From NCBI GenBank assembly GCA_022841885.1, contig JALHQP010000013.1:1-51176 (forward strand): DNA of 51,176 nucleotides, written 5' to 3'. The position numbers and the translations under genes are program-made. Shown here one piece after another: positions 36,127 through 46,829 of this stretch (position 1 is its first letter; the number at the start of each line of letters is the position of its first letter). This stretch comes from Aquincola sp. Lineage in GTDB: Bacteria > Pseudomonadota > Gammaproteobacteria > Burkholderiales > Burkholderiaceae_C. The notes beneath the pieces are model-generated. The model worked only from the letters and a program-made list of their open reading frames with translations, searched no databases and was not told the DNA's origin.

Positions 36127-37613
36127 TGGGCGAGACCCTGGCCAACCTCGCCGTTGGCTTTGCCACCGCCGGCACGCTGGTCAACCTGATGTGGGCCTTT
36201 GTCGGCTGCGCGCTCGGCACCGCGATCGGCGTGCTGCCGGGTCTCGGGCCGGCGGTGACGGTGGCCATGCTGCTGCCGATCACCTCGCAGGTCGAGCCGG
36301 CCTCGTCGATGATCTTCTTCTGCGGCATCTATTACGGCGCGATGTACGGCGGCTCAACGACCTCGATCCTGCTCAACACGCCGGGCGAGACCGGCACCAT
36401 GGTGACCGCGCTCGAGGGCTTCAAGATGGCCAAGAGCGGCCGCGCCGGTGCGGCGCTGGCCACCGCGGCGATCGGTTCCTTCATCGCGGGCACGCTGGCC
36501 ACCGTGCTCGTCACCCTGTTCGCGCCGGTGGTGGCCGACTTTGCCGTCACGCTCGGGCCGCCCGAGTACTTCATGCTGATGATGCTGGCCTTCATCACCG
36601 TCAGCGCGGTGCTCGGCAAGAGCACGCTGCGTGGGCTGACGGCGCTGTTCATCGGGCTGGCGATCGGCTGCGTGGGGCTGGACCAGATCAGCGGCCAGGT
36701 GCGCTACACGATGGGCGTGCCCGAACTGCTCGACGGCGTCGAGGTGGTGCTGGTGGCGGTGGGCCTGTTCGCGGTCGGCGAGACGCTCTACAACGCGCTC
36801 TACGAAGGCCGCTCGCAAGCCACGCTGAACACCATGGGCAAGGTGCACATGACCGGTGCCGAGTGGCGCCGCTCATGGCCGGCCTGGCTGCGCGGCACCG
36901 CGATCGGCTTCCCGTTCGGCACCATCCCGGCCGGCGGCTCGGAGATTCCGACCTTCCTGAGCTACGCCACCGAGCGCAAGCTGTCCAAGCACGCGCAGGA
37001 GTTCGGCACCAGTGGTGCGATCGAGGGCGTCGCCGGGCCCGAGGCGGCCAACAACTCGGCCGTCACCGCGACCCTGGTGCCGCTGCTGACGCTCGGTATC
37101 CCGACCTCGGTGACGGCGGCGATCCTGCTGTCGGCGTTCCAGAACTACGGCCTGCAGCCCGGGCCGCAGCTGTTCCAGACCTCGTCGACGCTGGTGTGGG
37201 CGCTGATCGCGTCGCTGTACATCGGCAACGTGATGCTGCTGGTGCTGAACCTGCCGCTGGTGGGCCTGTGGGTCAAGCTGCTGAAGATTCCGAAGGCGCA
37301 GCTCTACGCCGGCATCCTGATCTTCGCGACCGTGGGCGTGTACGCGATGCGTCAGAGCCCGCTCGACCTGGCCTTCATGTATGCCGTCGGCCTGCTCGGC
37401 GTGCTGATGCGGCGCTACGACTTCCCGACCGCACCGGTGATCGTCGGCATGATCCTGGGGCCCTTGGCCGAGGCGCAGATGCGCAACGCGGTATCGATCG
37501 GGGAAGGCAGCTTTCGCGTCTTCGTCGAGCGGCCGCTGTCGCTGGCGCTGCTGATCGTCGTGCTGGCGGTGCTGCTGCTGCCGCGTGCGTTGCGCCTGCT
37601 GCGCCGACGCTAG
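36126..37613 (+). CDS. tctA: Tripartite tricarboxylate transporter large membrane subunit
   Basis: A 495-residue integral membrane protein with about eleven helices, the sodium- or proton-driven carrier of the TctCBA system. [19 protein letters not shown] and [20 protein letters not shown] are the duplicated family signatures, and [19 protein letters not shown] with [20 protein letters not shown] the later ones. The ATG at 36126 is coupled to tctB; the longer open frame to 35754 is tctB in another phase. Its TAG stop is read from the same CTAG as the convergent hemH stop. Confidence 0.96.
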   Translation: MGETLANLAVGFATAGTLVNLMWAFVGCALGTAIGVLPGLGPAVTVAMLLPITSQVEPASSMIFFCGIYYGAMYGGSTTSILLNTPGETGTMVTALEGFKMAKSGRAGAALATAAIGSFIAGTLATVLVTLFAPVVADFAVTLGPPEYFMLMMLAFITVSAVLGKSTLRGLTALFIGLAIGCVGLDQISGQVRYTMGVPELLDGVEVVLVAVGLFAVGETLYNALYEGRSQATLNTMGKVHMTGAEWRRSWPAWLRGTAIGFPFGTIPAGGSEIPTFLSYATERKLSKHAQEFGTSGAIEGVAGPEAANNSAVTATLVPLLTLGIPTSVTAAILLSAFQNYGLQPGPQLFQTSSTLVWALIASLYIGNVMLLVLNLPLVGLWVKLLKIPKAQLYAGILIFATVGVYAMRQSPLDLAFMYAVGLLGVLMRRYDFPTAPVIVGMILGPLAEAQMRNAVSIGEGSFRVFVERPLSLALLIVVLAVLLLPRALRLLRRR

Positions 37614-38707
37614 GTCTTGGCGCCCAACGCCAGTGCACGCAGGCGCTGGGCCTCGAGCGCGGCCGCGTCCGGCACGGCAATCTCCCAGCCTTGCAGATGG
37701 CGTATCGCCAGCGCAGCCAGCGCAGCGATCCATTCGTGCTGGTCGTTCAGCGCCGGGATGTAGGCGAAGCCGCGCCCGCCGGCACCGAGGAAGGCGGCGC
37801 GCGCTTCCTGCGCGATCTCTTCCAGTGTCTCCAGGCAGTCGGCCGTGAAGCCGGGGCACATCACGTCCACACGCGTCGTGCCCTGGCGCGCCAGCGCGAC
37901 CAGCGTCGGCTCGGTGTAGGGCTCGAGCCAGCGTGCCTTGCCGAAACGCGACTGGAAGGTGACGAGCCACTCGTCCTTGGCCAGGCCCAGACGCTCGGCC
38001 AGCAGGCGCGCCGTCTTGTGGCACTCGCAGTGGTAGGGGTCGCCGAGCGCGAGCGAACGTGCGGGCAGGCCGTGGAAGCTCAGCACCAGCTTGTCGCCGC
38101 GGCCTTCCTGCATCCAGTGCGCGCGCACGCGCGCGGCCAGCGCATCGATGTAGCCCGCGTCATCGTGGTAGTGATTGACGAAGCGCAGCTCGGGCTGGCG
38201 CCGTTGCGCGTGCTGCCACGCCATCACCTCGTCGTTGACGCTGGCGGTGGTGGCGGCGGCGTACTGCGGGTACAGCGGCAGCACCAGGATGCGCGTCGCG
38301 TGAGCCGCCTTGAGTTCGTCGAGCACGCTGGCGATCGACGGGTTGCCGTAGCGCATGGCATGGCGCACCAGCAGCGCCGGCGGGCGCAGGCCGCGCTCGC
38401 CCAGGTAGCCCTGGAGCAGCGTCGCCTGCTTTGCGGTCCAGTGCGCGAGCGGCGAGCCCTCGGGCATCCAGATGCTCGCGTACTTGGCGGCCGACTTGGC
38501 CGGCCGTGTGTTCAGGATCACGCCGTGCAGCAGCGGCCACCAGACCAGGCGCGGGACTCCGACCACGCGCGGATCGGACAGGAACTGGCTCAGGTAACGG
38601 CGCAGCGCGGCTGCGGTCGGCGCGTCGGGCGTGCCCAGATTGACCAGGAGCACAGCCGTGCGCTCGGGAGTTCCATGGGGCAGGGCAGGTTCGGGGCGGA
38701 AGCGCAT
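37610..38707 (-). CDS. hemH: Ferrochelatase
   Basis: A 365-residue enzyme that inserts ferrous iron into protoporphyrin IX, the last step of heme synthesis. [15 protein letters not shown] is the N-terminal signature, [20 protein letters not shown] the central block, and [13 protein letters not shown] contains the metal-site histidine. [19 protein letters not shown] is the final conserved region with the second active-site acid. It is convergent with tctA, sharing four bases. The downstream cyclase gene is on the same strand, 37 bases before its start. Confidence 0.97.
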   Translation of the reverse strand: MRFRPEPALPHGTPERTAVLLVNLGTPDAPTAAALRRYLSQFLSDPRVVGVPRLVWWPLLHGVILNTRPAKSAAKYASIWMPEGSPLAHWTAKQATLLQGYLGERGLRPPALLVRHAMRYGNPSIASVLDELKAAHATRILVLPLYPQYAAATTASVNDEVMAWQHAQRRQPELRFVNHYHDDAGYIDALAARVRAHWMQEGRGDKLVLSFHGLPARSLALGDPYHCECHKTARLLAERLGLAKDEWLVTFQSRFGKARWLEPYTEPTLVALARQGTTRVDVMCPGFTADCLETLEEIAQEARAAFLGAGGRGFAYIPALNDQHEWIAALAALAIRHLQGWEIAVPDAAALEAQRLRALALGAKT

Positions 38708-38744
38708 GGCCGCCCATTGTCGGCCATGGCCTGCGTGCAGCGGC

Positions 38745-39704
38745 TCAGGCGTCGACGCCGTGCGGCTGGGTGTCGCCGAAGCGCACCACTTCGAACTTGA
38801 CGGCGGCCGACTTCGGATCGCTCGGCGGTGCGCCGAGACCGATGACGCCGCTGCCGTGCAGCGTGCAGGTGCCGCGCTTCAGGCTCGCCACCTCGTCGGC
38901 GTGGGAGAAGCACACGAAGGTGCCGTTGATGCTGAGGTCGGTGAGCGAGAACACGCCGCCCTGCCAGTCCAGCCGCGCGTGCTGGCGCGACACGCGCGCG
39001 TCATCGACGCAGAAGGCACTCTGCGGGCTGCGCCCCAGCACCACCGGCAGCCGGTCGCTCGAGATGAGTCGGCTGGTGCGCAGCCAGGTCAGGCGGATGC
39101 CTTCGGGCTCGCTGGTCGGCATCAGCGCGGCGCCGAAGGCCGTGGCCGCGGCGATGTCGCCCGCCTGCCGCTTGCCGCCGAGCAAGTGCACATGCACCGG
39201 CTCGGCACGGCCGCGCAGGTGCATCCAGTCGAGGCTGCGAAAACGCGCCTGGTCGACGCGGGCCAGGCCGGCGTAGACCTCCTCGGTGACCAGGGTCTCG
39301 TTGTCGCCGGCATGGTCGAGCAGGCGCGCCGCGACGTTGACCGCGTCGCCGAAACAGTCGCCCCCCATCTCGACGATCTCGCCACGCGCCAGCGCCACCT
39401 GCAGGCGCAGGCCGCGCAGGCCGGTCGAGGCACCATGCGCGCTGCCGCGCTGCACCAGGTTCTCGAGCGCCTCATGCATCAGCGCGGCGGCGGCCACCGC
39501 CGGCGCCGGCAACTCGAACACCGCCATCAAGCCGTCGCCCAGCGTCTTGACGACCTGACCGCCGCGCTGCGCCACGCTGGTGCCCAGCGTATTGACCGTG
39601 TGCGTGATGACCGAGGTGGCTTCGGCGTTGCCCAGGCGCTCGAAGAGCGCCGTGCTGCCGCGCAGGTCGGCGAACAACACGGTGCGTTCGGCGATGCGCG
39701 TCAT
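38745..39704 (-). CDS. Class III nucleotide cyclase with C-terminal FHA domain
   Basis: A 319-residue cytoplasmic protein. The N-terminal cyclase homology domain has the two metal-binding aspartates (D13 in [10 protein letters not shown] and D57 in [13 protein letters not shown]) and the transition-state residues in [12 protein letters not shown], so it is probably active. ATP versus GTP choice cannot be settled by eye. From about residue 225 an FHA domain, a phosphothreonine reader, shows [20 protein letters not shown] with RQHARL and DLSINGTFV. No kinase gene is adjacent. I chose ATG 39704, since family proteins begin just before the VLFADLRG strand; an upstream GTG or ATG to 39728 is possible. 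Confidence 0.88.
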   Translation of the reverse strand: MTRIAERTVLFADLRGSTALFERLGNAEATSVITHTVNTLGTSVAQRGGQVVKTLGDGLMAVFELPAPAVAAAALMHEALENLVQRGSAHGASTGLRGLRLQVALARGEIVEMGGDCFGDAVNVAARLLDHAGDNETLVTEEVYAGLARVDQARFRSLDWMHLRGRAEPVHVHLLGGKRQAGDIAAATAFGAALMPTSEPEGIRLTWLRTSRLISSDRLPVVLGRSPQSAFCVDDARVSRQHARLDWQGGVFSLTDLSINGTFVCFSHADEVASLKRGTCTLHGSGVIGLGAPPSDPKSAAVKFEVVRFGDTQPHGVDA

Positions 39705-39739
39705 CGTCAGCGGTGACCGGCCGCCCACAGCCGCTGAAC

Positions 39740-39778
39740 GCCCCCTCGGGGGGCCGCGAGCGCACGCGAGCTTGGGGG
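39740..39778. repeat. REP-like GC-rich intergenic palindrome
   Basis: GCCCCC (39740-39745) and GGGGGC (39749-39754) form a hairpin, followed by two direct copies of CGCGAGC (39755-39761 and 39765-39771) and a further GGGGG. On the minus strand it reads CCCCCAAGCTCGCG onward. From memory, very similar elements are scattered through intergenic regions of Comamonadaceae and relatives. It sits just after rpoD and may act as its terminator or mRNA-stabilising stem. Confidence 0.55.
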
Positions 39779-39796
39779 TCGGTTCACGTCGGTCGG

Positions 39797-42067
<2,271 letters not shown>

Positions 42068-42360
42068 GCGAATCCTCGGGTGAATCTCGGTGCGCCGCGA
42101 TCAAGCGGTCGCAGGCTCGCGGCGTGCACCAAGGCACGACGCCAGCATTGGCTATGCAAACAGGAGGCCGGTGACGGCCCGGACACTGTGAGTGCCGAGC
42201 TGGGATTTCGCAGTCCTTGCGGGGAAGGGTGGCCGTTCGGTGTGTACCCGTGTCGCGGGTGGCCGGGGCCCGGAGGTGCTGCTGTCACGCTTGCCGTAGC
42301 GATTAACAGACAATTATCGCCGATCCCACGCACTCGGTCAAAGCCGCGGCCAAGGCGGTG
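42068..42360 (-). other. dnaG-rpoD intergenic region with long rpoD leader
   Basis: This 293-base gap holds the rpoD promoter at its upstream edge and a leader of about 240 bases. I see no open reading frame with coding character and no rpsU. Short stems such as CGGGCC/GGCCTC-type pairings are possible, but nothing distinctive is evident. Confidence 0.5.
42313..42341 (-). promoter_or_regulatory. Sigma-70 promoter for rpoD
   Basis: TTGACC (42341-42336), a 17-base spacer and GATAAT (42318-42313) on the minus strand form a near-consensus promoter starting 19 bases after the dnaG stop. Transcription would begin near 42306. Confidence 0.8.
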
Positions 42361-44202
42361 TTAGGTCGACGACGCCTGCCGGGCCGCGCTGATGCGCGCG
42401 CGCAACTGCTGCGCCCGGCCTAGGCTCGCTTGGTACTCTGCGCGTGCCTGCGGGTCGCTGGCCGCTGCCGCGACCAAGTCGCGCTGGCGCGCCTCCAGCG
42501 CGTCGAGCAGGCGACCGTCGAGCAACAGGCGCAGGTCCGTTGGCCCGGCGTCGTAGTCCTCGCTGTCGTCGAGTTTCAAGGCAGCCAGGGCCGCCGCGGT
42601 GGGCTCCTGTGCCGTCAGCGCGGTCCGCACCGCCGCCCAGGGCCGCGGCCCGTGCTCGACGATGTCGCGCTCCAACCAGGCGAGCAACTCGCCATGCGGC
42701 GGAGGCAGGGCGTGCAGCAACTCGTGGTCCTCGGCGGTGAGCTGGTCCCACCAGGCCGCCTGGGTCAGCAGAAGGTGGATGATGCGGTCCTCAGGGCGGC
42801 GCGGCGCACGCCGTGTGGCTGCGAACGACGACCCTGGGCGCGGCCTCGGCAGGGCCGAGCCGCGCGGACGGGCGGACTCGCCAGCCGCCACCACGTGCGC
42901 GGCGGGCTGCCACTGGGCGGCCACCTCGGTCTCCGGCAAGGTGGCCGCCTTGGCGAACTCGGCCAGCATCTGGCGCCGGAAGCCGCCGTCGGGCAGGGCC
43001 GCCCACAGCGGCCGCGCCTGGCTCAGGAAGCGGGCCCGGCCCTCGGGCGTGCCCAGGTCGCAGCCGTCGCGCGCCACATCGACCATCTGGCGTGACAGCG
43101 GTACTGCCTGCGCGATGGCCCGCTCGAAAGCCGGGGCGCCTTCGGCCCGCACGAACGAGTCCGGGTCGTGCTCGGGGGGCAGGAACAGGAAGCGGATCGA
43201 GCGCAGATCCGTCGCGTGCGGCAGGGCCGCCTCGAGGGCGCGAGACGCTGCGCGGCGACCGGCGGCGTCGCCGTCGAAACTGAAGACCACCGCATCGGTG
43301 AAACGGAACAGCTTGCGCACATGCTCCTCGGTGCAGGCCGTGCCGAGCGTGGCGACCGCGTTGTCGAAGCCCATCTGGGCCAGCGCCACCACGTCCATGT
43401 AACCCTCGACCACCAGCGTGTGGCCGCGCGCGCGGATGCCCGCCCGCGACTCGTACAGGCCGTAGAGCTCGCGGCCCTTGACGAAGACCGGCGTCTCGGG
43501 CGAGTTCAGGTACTTCGGCTCGCCGCGGTCGAGCACGCGGCCGCCGAAGCCGATCGTCTCGCCCTGGACCGAGCGGATCGGAAACATGATGCGGTCGCGG
43601 AAGCGGTCGTAGCGCTTCTGCTCCTGACCGTCCTCTCCCTGCACGATCACGAGGCCCGACTCGACCAGCATCGGGTCGGCGTACTCGACGAAGGCGCTGG
43701 CCAGCGCGTGCCAGCCGTCCGGCGCGTAGCCGAGGCCGAAGCGGGCTGCGATCTCGCCGGTCAGCCCCCGGCCCTTCAGGTAGCCGACCGCGCGCGGATT
43801 GCCCTTGAGCTGAGCCCGGTAATGCTGGGCCGCGCGTTCCAGGACTTCGGTCAGCGACGCCAGGCGCGCCTTGGACGCGGCCGCGGCGCGGCGCTCGTCC
43901 TCGGAGCGCGCGTCGTCGGGCACGGTCAGGCCCACCTGCTGCGCCAGGTCGGTCACCGCGTCGCGAAAGCTCGCACCGGTGTGCTCGGTCAGGAAGCGGA
44001 TGGCGTCGCCCGACGCGCCACAGCCGAAGCAGTAGTAGAACTGCTTGCTCGGGCTGACCGAGAAGCTGGGCGACTTCTCGCCATGAAACGGGCACAGGCC
44101 CATCAGGTTGGCACCGCCCTTCTTGAGCTGCACGTGCCGGCCCACCACGTCGACGATGTCGACGCGAGACAGCAGTTCGGCGATGAAGCCCGGTGGAATC
44201 AC
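42361..44202 (-). CDS. dnaG: DNA primase
   Basis: A 613-residue primase that makes RNA primers at the replication fork. The N-terminal zinc finger uses C37 and H40 (GLCPFHGEKSPSF) with C58 and C61 (FYYCFGCGASGD). The TOPRIM domain shows VVEGYMDVVALAQMG and VVFSFDGDAAGRRAA. The C-terminal helicase-binding domain covers roughly the last 150 residues and is the variable part. The start is a GTG at 44202 with no clear ribosome binding site. rpoD follows on the same strand; rpsU, which often precedes dnaG, is not here. Confidence 0.97.
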   Translation of the reverse strand: MIPPGFIAELLSRVDIVDVVGRHVQLKKGGANLMGLCPFHGEKSPSFSVSPSKQFYYCFGCGASGDAIRFLTEHTGASFRDAVTDLAQQVGLTVPDDARSEDERRAAAASKARLASLTEVLERAAQHYRAQLKGNPRAVGYLKGRGLTGEIAARFGLGYAPDGWHALASAFVEYADPMLVESGLVIVQGEDGQEQKRYDRFRDRIMFPIRSVQGETIGFGGRVLDRGEPKYLNSPETPVFVKGRELYGLYESRAGIRARGHTLVVEGYMDVVALAQMGFDNAVATLGTACTEEHVRKLFRFTDAVVFSFDGDAAGRRAASRALEAALPHATDLRSIRFLFLPPEHDPDSFVRAEGAPAFERAIAQAVPLSRQMVDVARDGCDLGTPEGRARFLSQARPLWAALPDGGFRRQMLAEFAKAATLPETEVAAQWQPAAHVVAAGESARPRGSALPRPRPGSSFAATRRAPRRPEDRIIHLLLTQAAWWDQLTAEDHELLHALPPPHGELLAWLERDIVEHGPRPWAAVRTALTAQEPTAAALAALKLDDSEDYDAGPTDLRLLLDGRLLDALEARQRDLVAAAASDPQARAEYQASLGRAQQLRARISAARQASST

Positions 44203-44228
44203 CGCAGCAGTCTATCCAAGCGCATGCG

Positions 44229-44254
44229 GTGACCCCGCGCGTGCAGGCGGTCAC
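44229..44254. promoter_or_regulatory. Inverted repeat in the dnaG/TonB-domain gene divergent region
   Basis: GTGACC (44229-44234) and GGTCAC (44249-44254) are perfect inverted half-sites 14 bases apart, giving about two helical turns centre to centre. It lies between the divergent starts of dnaG and the TonB-domain gene. A dimeric regulator site is possible; the regulator is unknown. A -10-like TACACT (44278-44283) for the plus-strand gene follows. Confidence 0.3.
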
Positions 44255-44336
44255 ACCCGCTCACAAGCGGCGCTGCCTACACTGCGCCGAGCCAGACCCC
44301 GCATGCACTTCCCGGCCACGCGAGCCTGCCAAGACC

Positions 44337-45035
44337 ATGCATCCCTTCGTGCCACTGAGCCTCGTTGTTGCCCTCGCATGGGCCGGAAGTGCCAGTGCAC
44401 AGGTCGCTCCTGTTGCGGCGGCTTCGGCGCCCAACGATCGCGCGAAGCGCGATGCCGACAAGGTGTACCGCATGATCCTGATGCACGCGGACAAACCGCG
44501 CCGCGCGGGCGCTCGCGACGACAAGGCTGCCGCGCCCAGCTCAAGCGTTGCAGCGGGGGGACGCAATGCCCCGTCGGCGCGGCCAGCCGTTGAAGCGGTT
44601 GCGATACCCGCCAAGCCCGCCGAACCGGTGACCGCGGCGCCCGACGTCACGCCGCCCCCTGCAGTGACGCCGCCTGTGGCCGACACGCGTCCGGCTGAGA
44701 CCCCGGCGCCCGAGGCCATCGCCGCACCGGCGACCGCGGCTGGAGCCTCGCCGTCGCAGCCTGCCTCGACCGAGCCCGCCGTGCCGAAGAACACCAAGCT
44801 GGAACTGATCCAGAGTGAGGAGCCGGTCTTCCCGTCGCGGCTGGTGCGGCAACTCGGCAACGGTTCTGTCGTCGTCCGCTTCGACGTGCGGCCGGACGGC
44901 AGCGTGTCACAGCCCGAAGTGGTTCAGACCTCGCATCGCGGCCTGAATGCCGCCGCCGTGGCCGCCGTCTCGGCCTGGCGTTTCAAGCCGATCGGCGAAA
45001 CCGCGTCGGGCGTCGTCGAACTGAAGTTCGAATAG
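44337..45035 (+). CDS. TonB C-terminal domain protein
   Basis: A 232-residue protein with a hydrophobic N-terminus (MHPFVPLSLVVALAWAGSAS, with AQV after it), a long Pro/Ala-rich middle (about residues 60-155), and a C-terminal TonB domain: EEPVFPSRLVRQLGNGSVVV, FDVRPDGSVSQPEVVQTS and AVSAWRFKPIG. TonB proteins reach across the periplasm to energise outer-membrane receptors. Here the N-terminus looks more like a cleavable signal peptide than the usual charged-then-hydrophobic anchor, and no exbB/exbD is adjacent, so the role is uncertain. The ATG at 44337 is preferred over the long open upstream frame. It converges on the H-NS gene with ten bases between stops. Confidence 0.8.
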   Translation: MHPFVPLSLVVALAWAGSASAQVAPVAAASAPNDRAKRDADKVYRMILMHADKPRRAGARDDKAAAPSSSVAAGGRNAPSARPAVEAVAIPAKPAEPVTAAPDVTPPPAVTPPVADTRPAETPAPEAIAAPATAAGASPSQPASTEPAVPKNTKLELIQSEEPVFPSRLVRQLGNGSVVVRFDVRPDGSVSQPEVVQTSHRGLNAAAVAAVSAWRFKPIGETASGVVELKFE

Positions 45036-45045
45036 CGGGGTGCGC

Positions 45046-45342
45046 CTAGACGGCGAAGTCGGCCAACTTCTTGCCGTTCGCCAGCGCCGCCTTCAACCAG
45101 CGCGGCTGCAGGCCGCGCCCGCTCCAGGTTTCGCCGGTCGCCTTGTTGCGGTATTTCGCGGCCACCTTGCCGCCACCCGACTTGGCTTTCGGCTTGGAAC
45201 TCAGATCGGCCATCGTCAGGCCATGTTCGGCCATCATGGCCTTGACCTGCGCAATCGCCGCCTGGCGCTCCTCGCGCTGGGTTGCGGCGATCTGCTTTTC
45301 GAGCGCGGCCTTCTGGGCCAGCAAATCAGACAGCTTGGTCAT
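45046..45342 (-). CDS. Small H-NS family nucleoid protein
   Basis: A 98-residue H-NS/MvaT-like DNA-binding protein of the Burkholderiales type. The N-terminal coiled coil MTKLSDLLAQKAALEKQIAA drives oligomerisation, and the C-terminal KYRNKATGETWSGRGLQPRW is the minor-groove DNA-binding domain with the GRG core. I chose ATG 45342 because GGAG at 45353-45350 is seven bases upstream; the ATG at 45348 is too close to that site. TATATT (45381-45376) is a plausible -10 in the gap to the iron-binding protein gene. These proteins silence AT-rich and foreign DNA. Confidence 0.88.
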   Translation of the reverse strand: MTKLSDLLAQKAALEKQIAATQREERQAAIAQVKAMMAEHGLTMADLSSKPKAKSGGGKVAAKYRNKATGETWSGRGLQPRWLKAALANGKKLADFAV

Positions 45343-45403
45343 CGGCATACTCCAGCGCGGTTTCGGTCGCGCCGGAATATACCCTTTGGGAATCGGTATC
45401 GAC

Positions 45404-46444
45404 TCACTTGTAGCCGACGCGGTCAAGAATCTGCTGGACCTTCACTTGGTTCAGGCCGATCACCGACACCGGCACCTTGGCATCGGTCTTGAAATCCCCC
45501 ATGGCGTTGAGCGCCGGGTTGCTGACCTTGACCTTGGTCACGGCGGGCCATTCGTTGTTGCCGTTGGCGAAATACACCTGGGCCGAATCGCTGGCCAAGT
45601 ACTCGAGGAAACGCTGGGCGGCGTCGCGATTCTTGCTGTGTTTGGCGATTCCGGCGCCCGTGATATTCATGTGGGTGCCGATATCGGCCTGGTTCGGAAA
45701 CACGATGCCGACCTTTTCCATGGCCGCCTTATCCTCGGGTTTGGAAGAGCGCAGGAGCCGGGCGGCGTAATACGAGTTGGCAATCGCCACGCCGCATTCG
45801 CCGCTGGCCACGGCCAGAATCTGATCGGTGTCGCCGCCCTTGGGGCCGCGTGCCATGTTGGCGACCAAGCCGCCGAGCCAAACCTCGGCCTTCTCGGCCC
45901 CCAGGTGCTCGTACATGGCGCCAAACAGCGACAGGTTGTACGGGTGCGAGCCCGAGCGCGTGCAGAGCTTGCCCTTGTTCTTCGCGTCAGCCAGTTCCTG
46001 GTAGGTGTCGACGTCGGCGCGCTGCACCGTGGTCTTGTTGTGGACGATCACGCGCGCGCGGGTCGAGAAGCCATACCACTGGGAGCCTTGCCCCTCGTCC
46101 TTGCCGCGCAGATTGGCCGGGATGCGCTCGTCGAGCACCTTGCTCTTGACGGGTTGGAACAGGCCGTCGACCTCGGCGCGCCACAGGCGCGCGGCGTCCA
46201 CGAGCAGGATCACGTCGGCGGGGCTGGCCGCACCCTCGGTCTTGAGTCGGGCGAGGATGCCGGCGTCGTCGGCGTCGACGCGGTTGATCTTGATGCCGGT
46301 GGCCTTGCTGAAGTTCTCGTACAGCGCCTCGTCGGTCTGATAGTGGCGCGCAGAGTAGAGGTTGAGCGTGGCCTGCTGGGCAAGTGCGGTCGCACCGGCA
46401 AGGCTGGCGGCCACCGCGAGGGTGGCCTTGAAGGCGAAGTTCAT
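45404..46444 (-). CDS. Periplasmic ferric-iron binding protein of an ABC transporter
   Basis: A 346-residue FbpA/FutA-type protein. The signal peptide is MNFAFKATLAVAASLAGATA with cleavage near LAQQ. The mature protein opens LNLYSARHYQTDEALYENFS, typical of Fe(III) receptors, and has the tyrosine pair Y225-Y226 in IANSYYAARLL that binds iron in the family. No permease or ATPase gene is adjacent, so the rest of the transporter must be encoded elsewhere. A Fur-like box lies about 43 bases upstream of its start, predicting expression under iron limitation. Confidence 0.92.
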   Translation of the reverse strand: MNFAFKATLAVAASLAGATALAQQATLNLYSARHYQTDEALYENFSKATGIKINRVDADDAGILARLKTEGAASPADVILLVDAARLWRAEVDGLFQPVKSKVLDERIPANLRGKDEGQGSQWYGFSTRARVIVHNKTTVQRADVDTYQELADAKNKGKLCTRSGSHPYNLSLFGAMYEHLGAEKAEVWLGGLVANMARGPKGGDTDQILAVASGECGVAIANSYYAARLLRSSKPEDKAAMEKVGIVFPNQADIGTHMNITGAGIAKHSKNRDAAQRFLEYLASDSAQVYFANGNNEWPAVTKVKVSNPALNAMGDFKTDAKVPVSVIGLNQVKVQQILDRVGYK

Positions 46445-46474
46445 CGGGGGCTCCGAGGCAGAACGGTGCCCGGG

Positions 46475-46507
46475 AGTCTACTTCATAAATGCGAACGATT
46501 CGCGTTT
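46475..46507 (-). promoter_or_regulatory. Fur-like box and -10 element for the iron-binding protein
   Basis: An inverted repeat at 46487-46507 has the form AAA-n-GCGAA-cga-TTCGC-n-TTT, matching the GCGAA-centred Fur sites known in betaproteobacteria. On the minus strand TAGACT (46480-46475) is a likely -10 directly downstream, so Fur binding would cover the spacer and -35 region. Confidence 0.65.
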
Positions 46508-46538
46508 AACCCCTTGAGGCGAATCAACCACTGCCGCA

Positions 46539-46811
46539 TCAGGCCTCTGGCGGCACATAGCCCGCCGGCTTGTCGGCCCCCGCGCCGAAGAAGAACTGCT
46601 CCATCTGCCGCGCCAAGTACTGCCGCGCGCGCGAATCGGCCAGGTTGAGCCGGTTCTCGTTGACCAGCATCGTCTGGTGCTTCTTCCAGAGCTCGAAGGC
46701 TTCCTTGCTGACGTTGTCGTAGATGCGTTTGCCCAGTTCGCCGGGATAGGGCGGATAGACCATCCCCTCGGCTTCCTTCTTCAGGTAGACGCACTGAACC
46801 ATGCGAGCCAT
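46539..46811 (-). CDS. yggX: Fe(2+)-trafficking / oxidative damage protection protein YggX
   Basis: A 90-residue protein of family length. It starts [17 protein letters not shown] with the conserved C7, and [20 protein letters not shown] and [14 protein letters not shown] are signature segments. YggX limits oxidative damage to iron-sulphur proteins and is thought to affect labile iron. It starts 18 bases after the argA stop and is followed by the Fur-controlled iron gene, so it may be co-transcribed with argA. Confidence 0.95.
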   Translation of the reverse strand: MARMVQCVYLKKEAEGMVYPPYPGELGKRIYDNVSKEAFELWKKHQTMLVNENRLNLADSRARQYLARQMEQFFFGAGADKPAGYVPPEA

Positions 46812-46829
46812 GCCATCACTCCGTTCGTA

